From Chromohalobacter sarecensis (GTDB lineage: Bacteria; Pseudomonadota; Gammaproteobacteria; Pseudomonadales; Halomonadaceae): DNA of 64,000 bases. The stretch lies in contig NZ_JAKGAN010000005.1 of NCBI RefSeq assembly GCF_023061135.1, positions 1-64,000 on the forward strand, given 5' to 3'. Positions 33,653 through 41,889 of this stretch are shown here, piece by piece; the first letter of the stretch is position 1; every line of letters begins with the position of its first letter. The notes beneath the pieces are model-generated. The model did not search any database and was not told the DNA's origin. It worked only from the letters and a program-made list of their open reading frames with translations. A program made the position numbers and the translations under genes.

Positions 33653-34138
33653 ATGCTCGAACTTACCGCCCAACCGCTGACCGACGAGGCTTTCGCGCCG
33701 TTCGGCGATGTCATCGAGCGTCATGATGCCGATAGCTTTCCCATCAATAATGGCCGCACGCAGCGTTATCACGACCTGGCGCGGGTCGAGACACTCGGCG
33801 AGGGCGCTCGGCCGATCATCAGCCTTTTCGTCAGCCAACCCGTGGCACTGCCGCTGACTCTCACGTTGCTGGAGCGTCATCCGCTCGGCAGCCAGGCCTT
33901 CATGCCGTTGCACGGCGAGCGCTTCATCGTCGTCGTCGCGCCGCCGGGGGAACGTATCGAACCCGACGACGTGCACGCGTTTGTCACCGATGGTCGCCAG
34001 GGCGTCAACTATCGCGCCGGGACCTGGCACGCCATTCACTCGGTGCTCGATGTGGAAGGCGAGTTCCTGGTGGTGGATCGTGCCGGCGAGGGCAACAACT
34101 GCGAGGAATACCCGCTGGACGCGCGGGTGAGTTTATAA
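33653..34138 (+). CDS. allA: Ureidoglycolate lyase
   Basis: The 161-residue product matches E. coli AllA (160) throughout: LTDEAFAPFGDVIE, FPINNGRTQRYHDLA, LERHPLGSQAFMPL, GRQGVNYRAGTWHAIHSV. It splits ureidoglycolate to glyoxylate and urea, ending this branch. TGAGGAG precedes the start, 24 bases after allE, so the genes form an operon. Urea use would need a urease elsewhere. Confidence 0.95.
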   Translation: MLELTAQPLTDEAFAPFGDVIERHDADSFPINNGRTQRYHDLARVETLGEGARPIISLFVSQPVALPLTLTLLERHPLGSQAFMPLHGERFIVVVAPPGERIEPDDVHAFVTDGRQGVNYRAGTWHAIHSVLDVEGEFLVVDRAGEGNNCEEYPLDARVSL

Positions 34139-34229
34139 GCAGGTATCCACACCGTGGTGGTGTTCAACGGTACGGCCATGCACGGTGATCGCTTATTGTG
34201 TTCATAAAGCCCGACCAGGGGACTCGCTG

Positions 34230-35444
34230 ATGCCGGACGCGCGCCATTCCGTTGAGCGTCTCAAGGAAGTCTTTTCCGCCTTTCTGATACTGGGCCTGAC
34301 GTCCTTCGGTGGGCCGATTGCCCACCTGGGCTATTTCCGTGCCGAATTCGTCACGCGGCGCCGTTGGCTGTCGGAGGAGGACTACGCCGACCTGGTGGCG
34401 CTGTGTCAGTTTCTCCCGGGTCCGGCCAGCAGCCAGGTCGGCTTCGCCTTGGGGCTATTGCGAGGCGGGGGCTGGGGAGCCGCTGCCGCCTGGACGGCCT
34501 TTACGCTGCCCTCGGCCATCGTGCTGGTGCTTTTCGCGTCAGGTGCCGCGGTTCTCGATGGCCCGATCAGCGAGGGCATCCTGCATGGGCTCAAGGTGGC
34601 GGCCGTGGCGATCGTCGCTCACGCTGTCTGGGGTATGGCGCGCAAGCTTTGCCCCGACCAGCGGCGCGCCGGCATCGCGCTGGCGGCTGTTCTATTGGTG
34701 GTGCTGATCGGTGGGCCGGTGGGGATGGTAACGGCCATCGTGACCGGTGCGGTGGCCGGTATGCTGTTTTGTGGAGACTCAGTGTATCGCGACCAAGGCG
34801 GCCCCGTGTCGAGTGAATTGCATTTCCCGGTGTCGCGGCGCGTCGGCCAGATCGCTGCCGCATTTTTCGCCGCGTTACTGATCGGGCTGCCTTGGTTGGC
34901 CTGGATGTCGTCGTCCATGGTGGTGTCGATGATCGACGCCTTCTACCGCGCCGGCGCCTTGGTGTTCGGGGGCGGGCATGTGGTGCTCCCGCTGTTGGAA
35001 AGCGAAGTCGTCCAGTCAGGCTGGGTGACACCCGATAGCTTCCTCGCGGGCTATGGCGCCGCCCAGGCGATTCCAGGACCGCTATTCACCTTTGCGGCGT
35101 ATCTTGGTGCCGAGATGGGGGCTTTGTCCGTGCCGCTTGTCGGCGCGGCGTTGGCGCTCATCATGATCTTCTTACCGGGACTCTTGCTGCTGGTGGCCGT
35201 GCTGCCTTACTGGAACCGCTTCCGGCGTCTGGAGCGCGCGCAATCACTGATGCGTGGCGCGAATGCGGCGGTGGTGGGTATCCTGGGCGCTGCGCTCTAT
35301 CAGCCGGTCTGGACCAGCGTGGTGGTCGGCTCTGCCGAGTTTGCCCTGGCATTGACGGGCTTTCTGCTGTTGAGCGTCTGGAAGCTACCGGCCTGGGCGG
35401 TGGTAGTGATCCTGGCGGCCGGGGGCGTCGTCATCACGCTGTAG
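34230..35444 (+). CDS. chrA: Chromate-transporter-family membrane protein (ChrA-type)
   Basis: The 404-residue protein has two CHR domains. Each shows the family pattern: FLILGLTSFGGPIAHLGYF with LCQFLPGPASSQVGFALG in the first, and FYRAGALVFGGGHVVLPLLE with GYGAAQAIPGPLFTFAAYLG in the second. Long-chain ChrA exports chromate; some homologues may move sulfate or have other roles. The ATG at 34230 has AGGGGA upstream; 34185 is the longer alternative. Its stop codon abuts a ten-base G run, and a hairpin follows. Chromate export is inferred from family only. Confidence 0.88.
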   Translation: MPDARHSVERLKEVFSAFLILGLTSFGGPIAHLGYFRAEFVTRRRWLSEEDYADLVALCQFLPGPASSQVGFALGLLRGGGWGAAAAWTAFTLPSAIVLVLFASGAAVLDGPISEGILHGLKVAAVAIVAHAVWGMARKLCPDQRRAGIALAAVLLVVLIGGPVGMVTAIVTGAVAGMLFCGDSVYRDQGGPVSSELHFPVSRRVGQIAAAFFAALLIGLPWLAWMSSSMVVSMIDAFYRAGALVFGGGHVVLPLLESEVVQSGWVTPDSFLAGYGAAQAIPGPLFTFAAYLGAEMGALSVPLVGAALALIMIFLPGLLLLVAVLPYWNRFRRLERAQSLMRGANAAVVGILGAALYQPVWTSVVVGSAEFALALTGFLLLSVWKLPAWAVVVILAAGGVVITL

Positions 35445-35453
35445 GGGGGGGGG
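35444..35453. repeat. Poly-G tract (G10) starting in the chrA stop codon
   Basis: Ten consecutive G, the first being the last base of the TAG. Slippage would not change the stop codon but could alter the distance to the hairpin. Confidence 0.85.
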
Positions 35454-35460
35454 AGAATCA

Positions 35461-35490
35461 GCGCGAGCCAACGCAGAGATTGGCTCGCGC
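35461..35490. terminator. Strong hairpin between chrA and trhO
   Basis: GCGCGAGCCAA (35461-35471) pairs perfectly with TTGGCTCGCGC (35480-35490) over an 8-base loop. It lies between convergent genes, so it probably serves both, although no long U tract is present. Confidence 0.65.
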
Positions 35491-35507
35491 ATCGTTCACG
35501 GCAGGCG

Positions 35508-36470
35508 TTACGCTTCGTGACTCGCCTTGTCGCGACGCGGATCGCGTCCCAGCGGGTGCGGTTCGCCGCGTTGCTTGGCAAGCTCGATCTGGCGTTGACG
35601 CTCGCGGGCGCTGGTCCGGGTTTTCTCCGGCAGGTTATCCCAGCAGTGCGGGCAGCTTACGCCGGGTTCGTATTTCGCGGAGGCCATATCGTCTTCGGAG
35701 ATCGGCCGGCGACAGGCGTGGCACTGTTCGAAATCGCCTTCGGCGAGGTCGTGACGCACGGTCACGCGGTTGTCGAACACGAAGCATTCGCCCTGCCAGC
35801 GTGACTGCTCTTCAGGCACTTTCTCCAGATAGCTCAGAATCCCCCCCTTGAGGTGATACACCTCCTCGAAGCCTTCATTGAGCATGAAGCTTGAGGCCTT
35901 CTCGCAGCGGATGCCGCCGGTGCAGAACATCGCCACCTTCTTGTGCTTGGCGGGGTCGTAATGCGCTTTGACGTAGTCGGGAAACTCGCGGAATGTCTTA
36001 GTCTGCGGGTCGATGGCGCCCTCGAACGAGCCGATTTCCACTTCGTAATCGTTGCGCGTGTCGATGACCAGCACTTCCGGGTCGGCGATGACGTCGTTCC
36101 AGTCCTCGGGCTCGACATAGGTGCCAGCCTGCTGGTCAGGGGCGACGCCTTCCACGCCCATGGTCACGATCTCGCGCTTGAGCTTGACCTTGGTGCGATA
36201 GAACGGATGCGCGTCGCAGTAGGATTCCTTATGGGCGACCGCGGCCAGGCGCGGATCGGCCCGCAGCCACGCCAGCAAGGCGTCGATGCCCTCGCGGGTG
36301 CCGGAGACGGTGCCGTTGATGCCTTCTTGAGCGAGCAGCAGCGTGCCCTTCACATCGTGGGCGCGCATCGTTTCGAACAAAGGCTCGCGCAGGGCCTCAT
36401 AGTCATCTAGCGTGACGAACTGATAAAGCGCCGCGACCACGATGGCCGGCGCGTCGTGCGGTTGGGTCAT
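35508..36470 (-). CDS. trhO: tRNA uridine-34 hydroxylase, rhodanese-fold TrhO
   Basis: The 320-residue product is the YceA/TrhO enzyme that hydroxylates tRNA U34 with oxygen, the first step to 5-methoxy- or carboxymethoxyuridine. An N-terminal acylphosphatase-like domain ([14 protein letters not shown]) precedes the rhodanese domain with the catalytic loop [12 protein letters not shown] near 182-190. A C-terminal zinc-ribbon-like CHACRRP...CPHC pair is typical of the longer family form. Cytoplasmic. Well conserved in length. Confidence 0.94.
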   Translation of the reverse strand: MTQPHDAPAIVVAALYQFVTLDDYEALREPLFETMRAHDVKGTLLLAQEGINGTVSGTREGIDALLAWLRADPRLAAVAHKESYCDAHPFYRTKVKLKREIVTMGVEGVAPDQQAGTYVEPEDWNDVIADPEVLVIDTRNDYEVEIGSFEGAIDPQTKTFREFPDYVKAHYDPAKHKKVAMFCTGGIRCEKASSFMLNEGFEEVYHLKGGILSYLEKVPEEQSRWQGECFVFDNRVTVRHDLAEGDFEQCHACRRPISEDDMASAKYEPGVSCPHCWDNLPEKTRTSARERQRQIELAKQRGEPHPLGRDPRRDKASHEA

Positions 36471-36733
36471 GTCTGTCTCCTGGTAATCGTCCCCGTAAAG
36501 GACGGACCGGGTGAATCGTTGGCGAGTGCCAAGGGAGGCGTATTTTACGCAATGCTATCCTGAGACGCATCCATGCCGCCGCAACTCGGCGTTTGCCCTA
36601 TACCGAGAAACACAAAATGGCGATTAGACTTAAGGCGGGTATGCGTGCGATATGCTAATATGTTGCCCCGTTTAATGAACCCGTCCGCCGGCGGCGCCTC
36701 GTCATCCGGCAGACCCGACCTGTCGATATCGCC

Positions 36734-38770
36734 ATGACGCATCGTTACCTCAATACCTCCTTGTTGCTGGGCGCCCTGGGCGTTTCCGGCGTTGCCTTCG
36801 CCCAATCTTCCGCGCCTGAGGTAATGGAAGTCACGGCCCCCCGCCTCGATCGCGAGCTGTACACCACGCCCGCCGCAGTGTCCGTGATCGAACAAGATGA
36901 TATCGCCGCAGGGCAACAGCGCGTGCGTCTCGATGAGTCGCTGGTGCGTGTGCCGGGCGTGTTTCTGCAAAATCGTGACAACTTCGCCCAGGGCGAGCGC
37001 TTAGCGATTCGCGGCTTCGGCGCGCGGGCGCCGTTCGGGGTGCGCGGAATCACGGTGATGACCGACGGCATTCCCTACACATTGCCCGATGGACAGGCAC
37101 AGCTCGATGCCATCGACCTCGACAGTGCCGAGCGCATCGAGGTGATTCGCGGTCCGTCGTCAGTACTGTACGGCAACGCGGCGGGGGGCGTTCTCAGCGT
37201 GACCACGGCCGATGGGCGCGACGATCAGAAGACACGTCTGGGCGCCGAGATCGGCAGTGACGGCTACCAGAAATATCGCTTCAGCGATGGCGGCGTGAAT
37301 GGCCCCTGGTCGCATCATGTGAGCGTGTCGGCGCTTAATTTCGACGGTTATCGCGATCAGAGTCAGGTCGAAAAGTATCACCTCAACGCCAAGGTACGTC
37401 GTGAGCTAGGCAACGACCGCGCGCTGACGGCCATCGTCAACTTGCTGGATAATCCGCGCTCCGAGGACCCGGGCGGGCTGACACGCGAGCAAGTCGACGC
37501 CGACCGCGATCAGGCCGGCGACTTCACCAAAGAATACGATACAGGCCAGAACGTCGACCAGCAGGTGCTGGGGCTGCAGTATGAGGATCTGTCCGCCGGG
37601 CCGGGGGAGCTATACGTCAAGGGCTTCTATTTGCAGCGTGACTTCGAACAGCAACTGCCCTATCCCGGCGACAGTCTTCTTGGCTACAAGCGTGACTATT
37701 ACGGTGGCAGTGCCGAATATCATCAGGATCTGCTCCTAGGTGATCTGCCGCTGCGCTATGTGGTCGGTGTCGATGTGGCGCGTCAGGAGGACGATCGCTG
37801 GCGGCGCAACGTCGAGTTCGATGGCACGATCAGCGGTGAAACCGCCGACGAGACTCAGAATGCGACCTCTGTGGGTGTTTTCGCCCAGGGCGATCTGGAT
37901 CTCACTGACAAGCTGACGCTGTCACTGGGGACCCGTTATGACCGCGTCGATTTCGATATCGACGATGACTTCGACAGTGACGGTGACCAAGGCGGCGACC
38001 GTACCTTCCGTGAGTGGAGCGGTTCGGCGGGCTTGAGTTATCGTTACCTGCCGACGCATCAGGTCTACGTGACCACCGGGACGTCGTTCGAGACACCGAC
38101 GTTCTCTGAATTCGCCAACCCCAGTGGCGTGGGCGGTTTCAATCCGGCCGTTGAGCCGCAGAAGGCGTGGAATCGCGAAATCGGACTACGCGGCAATTTC
38201 AACAATGGCGTGGATTACGATCTGGCGCTGTTCTCGGTACGTGTGCGTGACGAGCTGGTGCCTTACAACGAGGAGGGTCGGGACTTCTACCGCAACGCCG
38301 GAGACTCCTCGCGCGATGGCGTCGAGCTGGCGCTGGGCTGGCAGATGACGCCGAGCTGGCGCCTCGACAGCGCCTTGACGCTGGCCAAGTACGAGTTTGA
38401 TGAGTACGACACGCAAGAGGGTAATTATGGCGGCAATCGCATTCCCGGCTTGCCAGAGCAGACGTGGATGAACCAGCTTTCCTGGCAGGGCCTCGACGAG
38501 CGTTTCGCGACGCTCGAGACGCAATACATCGGCGACATGGTGGCGGATGACGCCAATGACGTAGACGTCGATGACTATTGGCTGGTCAATTTACGCGTCG
38601 GTGATGGCTGGCACCTGGGCGGTGACACCTTGCTCAAGGGGTACGTGGGCATACGCAATCTCTTCGATCGCGAGCACTTCGCCAATGTGCGCATCAATGC
38701 CAACAACGATCGCTATTTCGAACCGGCCTCGGGGCGGACCGTCTACGCTGGTATGGAAGTCGCGTTCTAA
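36734..38770 (+). CDS. TonB-dependent outer-membrane receptor
   Basis: The 678-residue product has a signal peptide (cleavage after VAFA near residue 23), a TonB box-like segment EVMEVTAPR, a plug domain (VRVPGVFLQ, RLAIRGFGARAPFG, IEVIRGPSSVLYGNAAGGVL) and a 22-strand barrel ending in the terminal Phe (VYAGMEVAF). It acts in energised uptake across the outer membrane. The ligand cannot be read; a siderophore or metal complex is usual. No exbB, tonB, ABC or Fur-box sequence is visible next to it, so it appears unlinked. I see no riboswitch in the leader. Confidence 0.92.
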   Translation: MTHRYLNTSLLLGALGVSGVAFAQSSAPEVMEVTAPRLDRELYTTPAAVSVIEQDDIAAGQQRVRLDESLVRVPGVFLQNRDNFAQGERLAIRGFGARAPFGVRGITVMTDGIPYTLPDGQAQLDAIDLDSAERIEVIRGPSSVLYGNAAGGVLSVTTADGRDDQKTRLGAEIGSDGYQKYRFSDGGVNGPWSHHVSVSALNFDGYRDQSQVEKYHLNAKVRRELGNDRALTAIVNLLDNPRSEDPGGLTREQVDADRDQAGDFTKEYDTGQNVDQQVLGLQYEDLSAGPGELYVKGFYLQRDFEQQLPYPGDSLLGYKRDYYGGSAEYHQDLLLGDLPLRYVVGVDVARQEDDRWRRNVEFDGTISGETADETQNATSVGVFAQGDLDLTDKLTLSLGTRYDRVDFDIDDDFDSDGDQGGDRTFREWSGSAGLSYRYLPTHQVYVTTGTSFETPTFSEFANPSGVGGFNPAVEPQKAWNREIGLRGNFNNGVDYDLALFSVRVRDELVPYNEEGRDFYRNAGDSSRDGVELALGWQMTPSWRLDSALTLAKYEFDEYDTQEGNYGGNRIPGLPEQTWMNQLSWQGLDERFATLETQYIGDMVADDANDVDVDDYWLVNLRVGDGWHLGGDTLLKGYVGIRNLFDREHFANVRINANNDRYFEPASGRTVYAGMEVAF

Positions 38771-38850
38771 ACGCATCGCGTCATTCGCTCACTGGTGCGT
38801 CGCTTCGGCCAGTGGGCAGGTGGATCGATAATCAGAAAGTGAGGGAACGT

Positions 38851-39018
38851 ATGCGCTATCTATTTGCGGTGGTGGGAACCGCGCTGTTGCTGGCGGCACT
38901 CGCCGGCTGCACGGTCAATACCTATGACGACGGTCATCGAGAGGTCAAGAAGGGCGTGCCCCAGAGCGGGCCGGCCAGCAACCCGGCGGATGTGTCGCGT
39001 TCCGACGAGACGCCTTGA
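38851..39018 (+). CDS. Small predicted lipoprotein
   Basis: A 55-residue product with a lipobox (LLLAALAGC, lipidated Cys at about 20) followed by a short hydrophilic tail (TVNTYDDGHREVKKGVPQSG). GTGAGGGAA precedes the ATG. It follows the TonB receptor by 80 bases on the same strand. I do not recognise the family; function unknown. Too short to expect enzymatic activity. Confidence 0.7.
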   Translation: MRYLFAVVGTALLLAALAGCTVNTYDDGHREVKKGVPQSGPASNPADVSRSDETP

Positions 39019-39064
39019 CGCCGCGATAGGGGAATCGTTGGATCTAGAGCAGGCCACAAACGCG

Positions 39065-39088
39065 ACGGCCCCTCCGAGGAGGGGCCGT
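39065..39088. terminator. Rho-independent type hairpin between the lipoprotein and serA
   Basis: ACGGCCCCTC (39065-39074) pairs with GAGGGGCCGT (39079-39088) over CGAG, followed by TT. It lies between convergent genes. Confidence 0.75.
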
Positions 39089-39118
39089 TTGCGTTGGGCC
39101 GGTCAGTGCGCCGTGGCG

Positions 39119-40369
39119 TTACGCTTCGAAGTTGCTCTCGGAGTAGAGCACGCGCAGGCGCAGCGTGTGGTTGACACGCTTGAGCGCTTCTAGCGCCTGG
39201 GGGCCATAGGCCTTGTCGACATCGATGACCACGTAGCCGACGCCGCTGTTGGTCTGCAGGTACTGAGCCGAGATATTGATGCCTTCGTCGCCGAGCACCT
39301 TGTTGATCTCGGACATCACGCCCGGCACGTTCTTGTGGATGTGCAACAGGCGGTGCTTGTCCGGATGGGCGGGCAGCGCGACCTCGGGAAAGTTGACCGA
39401 GGTGATGGTGGTGCCGTTGTCGGAGTAGGTGATCAGCTTCTCGGAAACCTCGATGCCGATGTTCTCCTGGGCCTCCAGCGTCGAGCCGCCGATGTGCGGG
39501 GTGAGGATAACGTTGTCCTTGCCGCGCAATGGGGAGACGAATTCATCGTGGGTGCCCTTGGGCTCGACGGGGAAGACATCGATGGCTGCGCCGAGCAGCT
39601 TGCCGCTCTCGAGCACTTCAGCCAGCGCCTCGATATCCACCACGGTGCCGCGCGAGGCGTTGATGAAGATGGCGCTCTGCTTCATCAGCGCCAACTGGTC
39701 GCGACCGATCATCCAGCGTGTGGACGGCACATCAGGCACGTGCAGGCTGACGATGTCGGCACGCGCCAGCAACTCCTCGAGCGAGCCCACCTGACGCGCG
39801 TTGCCCATCGCCAGCTTGGTGATCACGTCGTAATAGAGGACATCGAAGCCCAGCGATTCGGCGAGCACCGAGAGCTGGGCGCCGATGCTGCCGTAGCCGA
39901 CGATCCCCAGCGTCTTGCCGCGCGCTTCATGAGAATTCTTGGCCGACTTCAACCAACCGCCCTGGTGGGCACGGGTGGATTTCTCGGGGATGCCGCGCAG
40001 CAGCATGATGGCTTCGGCGAGGACCAGCTCGGCCACCGAACGGGTGTTGGAATACGGCGCGTTGAAGACCGGAATGCCACGTTCGAGGGCTGCATTGAGA
40101 TCGACCTGGTTGGTGCCGATGCAGAAGCAGCCCACGGCGGTGAGCCGCTCGGCGGCGGCGAACACGCGCTCGGTGAGCTGTGTGCGCGAGCGCAGGCCGA
40201 TGAAGTGAACGTCACGGATCTTCTCGACCAGCTCGTCCTCGGACAAGGAAGTGGAGAGCGTTTCGATGTTGGTGTAACCGGCATTCAGGAGGTTGTCCAC
40301 GGCGGACTGATGAATGCCCTCGAGCAGCAGAATCTTGATCTTGCTCTTGTCCAGAGACGTCTTGGCCAT
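39119..40369 (-). CDS. serA: D-3-phosphoglycerate dehydrogenase
   Basis: The 416-residue product catalyses the first step of serine synthesis. It has the NAD fold LGIVGYGSIGAQLSVLAE, catalytic segments FINASRGTVVDIEAL and LTPHIGGSTLEAQENIG, and a C-terminal ACT domain (HKNVPGVMSEINKVLGDEGINI, GYVVIDVD) that allows serine feedback. E. coli SerA has 410 residues. A 315-base gap separates it from the divergent xseB. Confidence 0.96.
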   Translation of the reverse strand: MAKTSLDKSKIKILLLEGIHQSAVDNLLNAGYTNIETLSTSLSEDELVEKIRDVHFIGLRSRTQLTERVFAAAERLTAVGCFCIGTNQVDLNAALERGIPVFNAPYSNTRSVAELVLAEAIMLLRGIPEKSTRAHQGGWLKSAKNSHEARGKTLGIVGYGSIGAQLSVLAESLGFDVLYYDVITKLAMGNARQVGSLEELLARADIVSLHVPDVPSTRWMIGRDQLALMKQSAIFINASRGTVVDIEALAEVLESGKLLGAAIDVFPVEPKGTHDEFVSPLRGKDNVILTPHIGGSTLEAQENIGIEVSEKLITYSDNGTTITSVNFPEVALPAHPDKHRLLHIHKNVPGVMSEINKVLGDEGINISAQYLQTNSGVGYVVIDVDKAYGPQALEALKRVNHTLRLRVLYSESNFEA

Positions 40370-40684
40370 TGTCGGTTCAACCCTTTCGTCGACTGATGCG
40401 ACGTTTATCTATCGGTATGGTGGTGGCCTGTCCAAGCGGGCGATCCGAGACCCCGAGGCAAGAAAAGGGGGAGGAGGCCGCCCAGCGACAGGGGCCATAT
40501 CGTAGCATAGGCGGCCTGTTTGAGGATGAATTTGATGCACCTTGCGCATGAACGCGTTTGCATCGGCAACGCTTGCCGGCCACGCCGGGGCAGACGCGTC
40601 CCCGGGGCTTGGGTGTATACTGTGGGGCCAACTCTTGGCAAGCCGGGCCGTGGCATCGGTCCGCACGGATGAGCGAGAAGCGCC
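40370..40684. other. Intergenic region between serA and xseB
   Basis: No gene seen. It contains the divergent promoters. A TGTATACT sequence at 40613-40620 is a fair -10 box for the xseB operon, but no clear -35 is paired with it. GC-rich inverted segments occur near 40570-40600. Candidate small ORFs here lack ribosome sites. Confidence 0.4.
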
Positions 40685-40990
40685 ATGGTGGAAAAGGATG
40701 CATCGGTTGGCGATGTCGACCAGCCCGACGGAACGGATGTTCAGGACGCCGCCCCGGAGGATTTCGCGGCGACGTTGGCGCGTCTGGAATCGCTGGTCGC
40801 TCAGCTGGAGTCGGGCGAACTGTCTCTGGAAGCGTCATTGGTGGCGTTCGAGCGCGGCGTGCACCTGACCCGCGACGCCCAGCAACGCTTGGAAAACGCT
40901 GAGTTGCGCGTCAAGGCGTTGTTGGAGCAGCCTGACGGCAGCTTCCACGAGATGCCCTTCGATGCAGGGGAGGCCGATGGTGAGCGTTGA
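40685..40990 (+). CDS. xseB: Exodeoxyribonuclease VII small subunit
   Basis: The 101-residue product has the XseB core FAATLARLESLVAQLESGELSLEASLVAFERGV and LENAELRVKALL, preceded by an acidic tail of about 25 residues. It partners XseA in degrading single-stranded DNA. It starts the classic xseB-ispA-dxs operon; its last 14 bases overlap ispA. Confidence 0.93.
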   Translation: MVEKDASVGDVDQPDGTDVQDAAPEDFAATLARLESLVAQLESGELSLEASLVAFERGVHLTRDAQQRLENAELRVKALLEQPDGSFHEMPFDAGEADGER

Positions 40991-41870
40991 ACCCCTGGCC
41001 GAGCGCGACATCATCACGACGGCGCGGGCGCGTACTGAGCAAGTGTTGGCGCAGGTCTTCGAGCGTGCCACACCGGTCGCCGGCGAGCTCGATGCCGCCA
41101 TGCGTTACGGCGTACTAGGCGGTGGCAAGCGCCTGCGCCCGGTGCTGGTGTATGCCGCTGGACGTGCGTTGGGTGCTGAGGACACCGCACTGGATGCCCC
41201 CGCAGCCGCCATCGAGCTGATCCACGCTTACTCGCTGATCCACGATGACTTGCCCGCCATGGACGACGACGACATGCGTCGTGGTCGCCCTACCGTGCAT
41301 CGTGTCTATAACGAGGCGATGGCCATCCTGACCGGCGACGCGCTGCAAACGCTGGCCTTCGAAGTGCTCGCCGAGGCGCGTCCGCCGCGCCTCGGGGCAA
41401 TGGTAGGAGTGCTGGCCCACGCCTCGGGACGTAACGGCATGGCTGCCGGGCAGGCGCTGGATCTTTGCGCGGTGGGCGGTCAACTGGATGTCGATGCTCT
41501 GGCGACCATGCATCGTTACAAGACCGGTGCGCTGATTCGTGCCGCCGTGCGGCTCGGTGCCCTGACGGCCGTCGACGAAGACGACCCGCGTGTGGCGGCG
41601 CTGGATGCCTACGCCGCCGCCATCGGTTTGGCGTTCCAGATTCAGGATGACATCCTCGATGTCACTGGCGACGCTGCGACCCTGGGCAAGGCCACCGGCG
41701 CCGACGCGGCGCGTGCCAAACCCACTTATCCGGCTTTGCTCGGCCTGGAAGGCGCCCGTGCCAAGGCGCACGGCCTGCTCGATGAGGCGCTGGACGCTCT
41801 GGCGCCCCTGGGCGAGCGAGCCTTTCCTCTGGCCGACTTGGCCCGCCATATGATCGACCGCGATCACTGA
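40977..41870 (+). CDS. ispA: Farnesyl diphosphate synthase (geranyltranstransferase)
   Basis: The 297-residue product has both aspartate-rich motifs, HDDLPAMDDDDMRRG and FQIQDDILDVTGD, plus GGGKRLRPVL. It extends IPP with DMAPP and geranyl diphosphate to farnesyl diphosphate. The ATG at 40977 follows GGGGAGG; earlier ATG at 40962 is less suited. Middle gene of xseB-ispA-dxs, coupled to xseB by overlap. Confidence 0.95.
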   Translation: MVSVEPLAERDIITTARARTEQVLAQVFERATPVAGELDAAMRYGVLGGGKRLRPVLVYAAGRALGAEDTALDAPAAAIELIHAYSLIHDDLPAMDDDDMRRGRPTVHRVYNEAMAILTGDALQTLAFEVLAEARPPRLGAMVGVLAHASGRNGMAAGQALDLCAVGGQLDVDALATMHRYKTGALIRAAVRLGALTAVDEDDPRVAALDAYAAAIGLAFQIQDDILDVTGDAATLGKATGADAARAKPTYPALLGLEGARAKAHGLLDEALDALAPLGERAFPLADLARHMIDRDH

Positions 41871-41889
41871 TCGGTTGTAGACAACGCTT

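Noticed and set aside
32684-34039. 451-codon minus-strand frame
   Set aside because: Antisense to allE and allA, which have conserved active-site residues; no family resemblance in the antisense product.
36541-36733. Riboswitch (cobalamin or TPP) before the TonB receptor
   Set aside because: The leader is under 200 bases and shows no conserved box or long-range pairing of those classes.
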